From an uncultured Lachnospiraceae bacterium (GTDB lineage Bacteria > Bacillota > Clostridia > Lachnospirales > Lachnospiraceae), in contig CAJUIS010000011.1 in NCBI GenBank assembly GCA_910586645.1, positions 11,920-75,919 on the forward strand: DNA of 64,000 nt, in the 5' to 3' direction. Positions within the stretch are counted from its first letter, which is position 1, and every line of letters starts with the position of its first letter. A model generated the notes under the pieces. It was given only the letters and a program-made list of their open reading frames with translations, was not told where the DNA came from and did not search any database. Of the stretch, positions 62,131-64,000 are shown piece by piece. Position numbers and translations under genes: made by a program.

Positions 62131-62946
62131 TTACATATATTTGCTCATTTCTTTTGATTTTGCAGTGCAGCTTCTCTGAGATTGGATTACGGTATGCCGC
62201 AGTCCGAGTTCTTCCAGCTTTGCGACTGCTTCGATAGTAGTTCCTCCGGGAGAGCAGACGGCGTCTTTTAATTCGCCCGGGTGCTTTCCTGTTGTAAGAA
62301 CCATCTTTGCAGCTCCGTATACTGCCTGCGCGGCAAATTTATACGCCTGCTTTCTTGGCATTCCGTCGGCAACCGCTGCGTCCGCCATGGCTTCAATAAA
62401 GAGGTATACATAAGCCGGGGAGGAGCCGCTGACGCCTGTGACGGCATCCATAAGTGATTCCGGTACGATTTCCGCCTGTCCAAAACTCTCAAAAAGAGAA
62501 ATGACATACTGCATTTCCGTCTCTGTGACGCAGTCGTTTGGCGTCAGGGCGGACATTGCCTCCAGCGCCATGGCGGGCGTATTTGGCATAGCCCTCACAG
62601 CTTTTACCGGTTTTTGGAAAAAGTGATTCAGACGGGAAAGGCTGACGCCTGCGGCAATGGCCACAATGATTTTCCCATCATCTGTATCATTACGAATTTC
62701 TTTGATGACAGTTTCATACAAGTGAGGCTTGACGGCAAGAAAAACAATGTCGGAATTTTTTATCACTTCGGAATTGTTTAAAGTCGTCCGAATGCCGTAA
62801 GAACGGGAAATGCGGTCTAACGTCTCTTTTGTGCCTGCGCTTGCGGTTATCTGTAAGGCTGTGCTGACGCCGGACTTTAAAATTCCGCCAATCATAGCAA
62901 AACCCATATTGCCGCAGCCAATAAATCCGATTCGCTTTTCTTTCAT
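62131..62946 (-). CDS. proC: Pyrroline-5-carboxylate reductase
   Basis: A 271-residue ProC: the NAD(P)-binding GFIGCGNMGFAMIGGIL at the N-terminus, VRAMPNTPAMALEAMSAL, VTGVSGSSPAYVYLF and the SPGGTTIEAV signature. It makes proline from pyrroline-5-carboxylate. It is encoded on the minus strand after the crotonase gene, separated by 6 nt, so they may be co-transcribed. Confidence 0.96.
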   Translation of the reverse strand: MKEKRIGFIGCGNMGFAMIGGILKSGVSTALQITASAGTKETLDRISRSYGIRTTLNNSEVIKNSDIVFLAVKPHLYETVIKEIRNDTDDGKIIVAIAAGVSLSRLNHFFQKPVKAVRAMPNTPAMALEAMSALTPNDCVTETEMQYVISLFESFGQAEIVPESLMDAVTGVSGSSPAYVYLFIEAMADAAVADGMPRKQAYKFAAQAVYGAAKMVLTTGKHPGELKDAVCSPGGTTIEAVAKLEELGLRHTVIQSQRSCTAKSKEMSKYM

Positions 62947-62952
62947 ATGATT

Positions 62953-63747
62953 CTAAAAATCTGTCAGCTCTGCTTTTCTCTTTTCAAGGAAAGCGCCCAT
63001 GCCTTCTGCTTTGTCATGCGTAGAGCATGTGATACCGAATAAGTTCGCTTCCATTTCAACCGCATTCTGGATATCCATGTCGTATCCGTTGTTGATTGCG
63101 GCTTTTGCGATTGCAACGGCGTAGCTTCCTTTGGAGATGATTTTTTTCGCCATTTCTGTAGCGGCTGGCATCAGCTCTTCTTTTGCAACGACTTTGTTGA
63201 CAAGTCCGATGCGGTAAGCTTCGTTTGCGTCGATGCTGTCGCAGGTAAAAATCATTTCCTTTGCGCGTCCCATGCCGACTAAGCGGGCGAGCCTCTGCGT
63301 ACCGCCGAATCCGGGAATAATGCCAAGGCCGCATTCCGGCTGTGCGAATGTTGCATTGTCGGAAGCGATACGGATATCGCATGCCATGGAGATTTCACAG
63401 CCTCCGCCAAGCGCAAATCCGTTTACAGCAGCGATGGTAACCTGTCTCATGTTCATCAGTTTAAAGAAAGGAACAGAGGCTTTCATGCCAAAGGTTCTTG
63501 CCTGGGCAGCCGTGAAATTTGCCATTTCGGCAATATCCGCTCCGGCAACAAAAGATTTGAATTCATTGCCCTTTTTGTCAGGGCCGCCGGTTAAGATTAC
63601 GACTTTGATATCGTCTCTGCCTTCAATTTCGGTTAAAACCTGGGTTAATTCGTCTAATGTCTCGGAATTCAGCGCATTTAACGCGGCCGGTCTGCTGATT
63701 TTCAGTATGGCAACCTGATCAGCGACTTCTAATACTAAGTTGTTCAT
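62953..63747 (-). CDS. crt: Enoyl-CoA hydratase/crotonase family protein
   Basis: A 264-residue crotonase: KSFVAGADIAEM (oxyanion loop), FALGGGCEISMACDIRIAS, and CGLGIIPGFGGTQRLARLVG with the catalytic Glu positions of crotonase. It fits 3-hydroxybutyryl-CoA dehydration in butyrate-type fermentation, but other crotonase reactions are possible. AGGAGG precedes the ATG. The remaining butyrate genes are not in the window. Confidence 0.9.
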   Translation of the reverse strand: MNNLVLEVADQVAILKISRPAALNALNSETLDELTQVLTEIEGRDDIKVVILTGGPDKKGNEFKSFVAGADIAEMANFTAAQARTFGMKASVPFFKLMNMRQVTIAAVNGFALGGGCEISMACDIRIASDNATFAQPECGLGIIPGFGGTQRLARLVGMGRAKEMIFTCDSIDANEAYRIGLVNKVVAKEELMPAATEMAKKIISKGSYAVAIAKAAINNGYDMDIQNAVEMEANLFGITCSTHDKAEGMGAFLEKRKAELTDF

Positions 63748-63817
63748 GGTAAAAACCTCCTGTTTTAAAATGGCAGATGCCTGTCATCTGCTTGTTTTAG
63801 TTTTATAGATCGGAATA

Positions 63818-63846
63818 ATTATACACCTGTTGGAAGACTTTTACAA
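63818..63846 (-). promoter_or_regulatory. Promoter for crt-proC
   Basis: On the minus strand TTGTAA (63846-63841), 17 nt, TATAAT (63823-63818). A leader hairpin GCAGATG/CATCTGC (63773-63779 with 63785-63791) follows it. The remaining bases up to 64000 show no clear gene. Confidence 0.75.
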
Positions 63847-64000
63847 TAAATTGCAGAAAATTCTGTCATGTTCTTTTTTTCTTTCCGAAATTGGAAAAGA
63901 TCCTTCCGGTTTCAATATAAAGTGGTTTCTTGTCTTCCGGGATTCCACGCGGGAGTTTGACAGTTGAATATAAATAAAATCACTTGCAGGTCGCATAAAA

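Noticed and set aside
1..64000. CRISPR arrays, tRNA/rRNA genes, insertion sequences, prophage
   Set aside because: No regularly spaced direct repeats with unique spacers, no cloverleaf or rRNA-like segment, and no transposase or phage genes were seen.

Overview
The window looks like a chromosome segment of a motile, anaerobic Firmicute of the class Clostridia, most likely a flagellated member of the Lachnospiraceae. Three things point there: Gram-positive style flagellar/chemotaxis gene order (FliY with CheC-like domains, CheC, CheD, sigma-D, FlhF-FlhG), strong AGGAGG ribosome sites, and fermentative genes (pyruvate:ferredoxin oxidoreductase, crotonase). No rRNA, tRNA, CRISPR array, insertion sequence or prophage was seen. 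This placement is inference from gene content; no database was searched.

Bases 1-28162 are one nearly continuous flagellar and chemotaxis block on the + strand. It starts inside fliH and runs fliI, fliJ, a MotE-like gene, fliK, flgD, a TIGR02530-type gene and flgE. A hairpin and an extended -10 promoter then precede motA, motB, fliL, fliM, fliY, cheY, fliO, fliP, fliQ, fliR, flhB, flhA, flhF, flhG, cheA, cheW, cheC, cheD, a small membrane protein and sigD. Five less studied genes follow: fapA, a small basic protein, a SwrB-like protein and an MltG-like anchored protein among them. The cheA product has lost the catalytic N-box, the F-box and most of the ATP lid, and there is no cheB beside it.

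Bases 28200-37605 are housekeeping genes: rplS with its own promoter, lepB, rbgA, rnhB, a ylqG-like FliK-related gene, a free FlhB C-terminal domain (ylqH/flhX), yraN, a PgeF-type gene, then gatCAB after a terminator. The intergenic region after gatB holds a phased set of DnaA-box-like 9-mers. A ClpX variant with a long Lys-rich linker and a subtilase whose catalytic Ser is replaced by Cys follow.

Bases 41100-58400 are accessory and regulatory: a DUF6809-like gene, a MATE exporter and a LysR regulator with overlapping divergent promoters, a methyl-accepting chemotaxis protein under a palindromic operator, a YtrA-type GntR/ABC operon, a two-component system flanking a bacitracin/lantibiotic-type ABC transporter with direct repeats in its promoter, a NYN-LOTUS protein, pyrG, a YefM/YoeB-type toxin-antitoxin pair, an orphan FtsX-like permease and a four-Cys microprotein.

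Bases 58545-64000 carry nifJ (PFOR), proC and a crotonase. The most interesting points are the apparently kinase-dead CheA, the Cys-for-Ser subtilase, the DnaA-like box array before clpX, and paired RNA-hairpin elements upstream of fliM and cheD.
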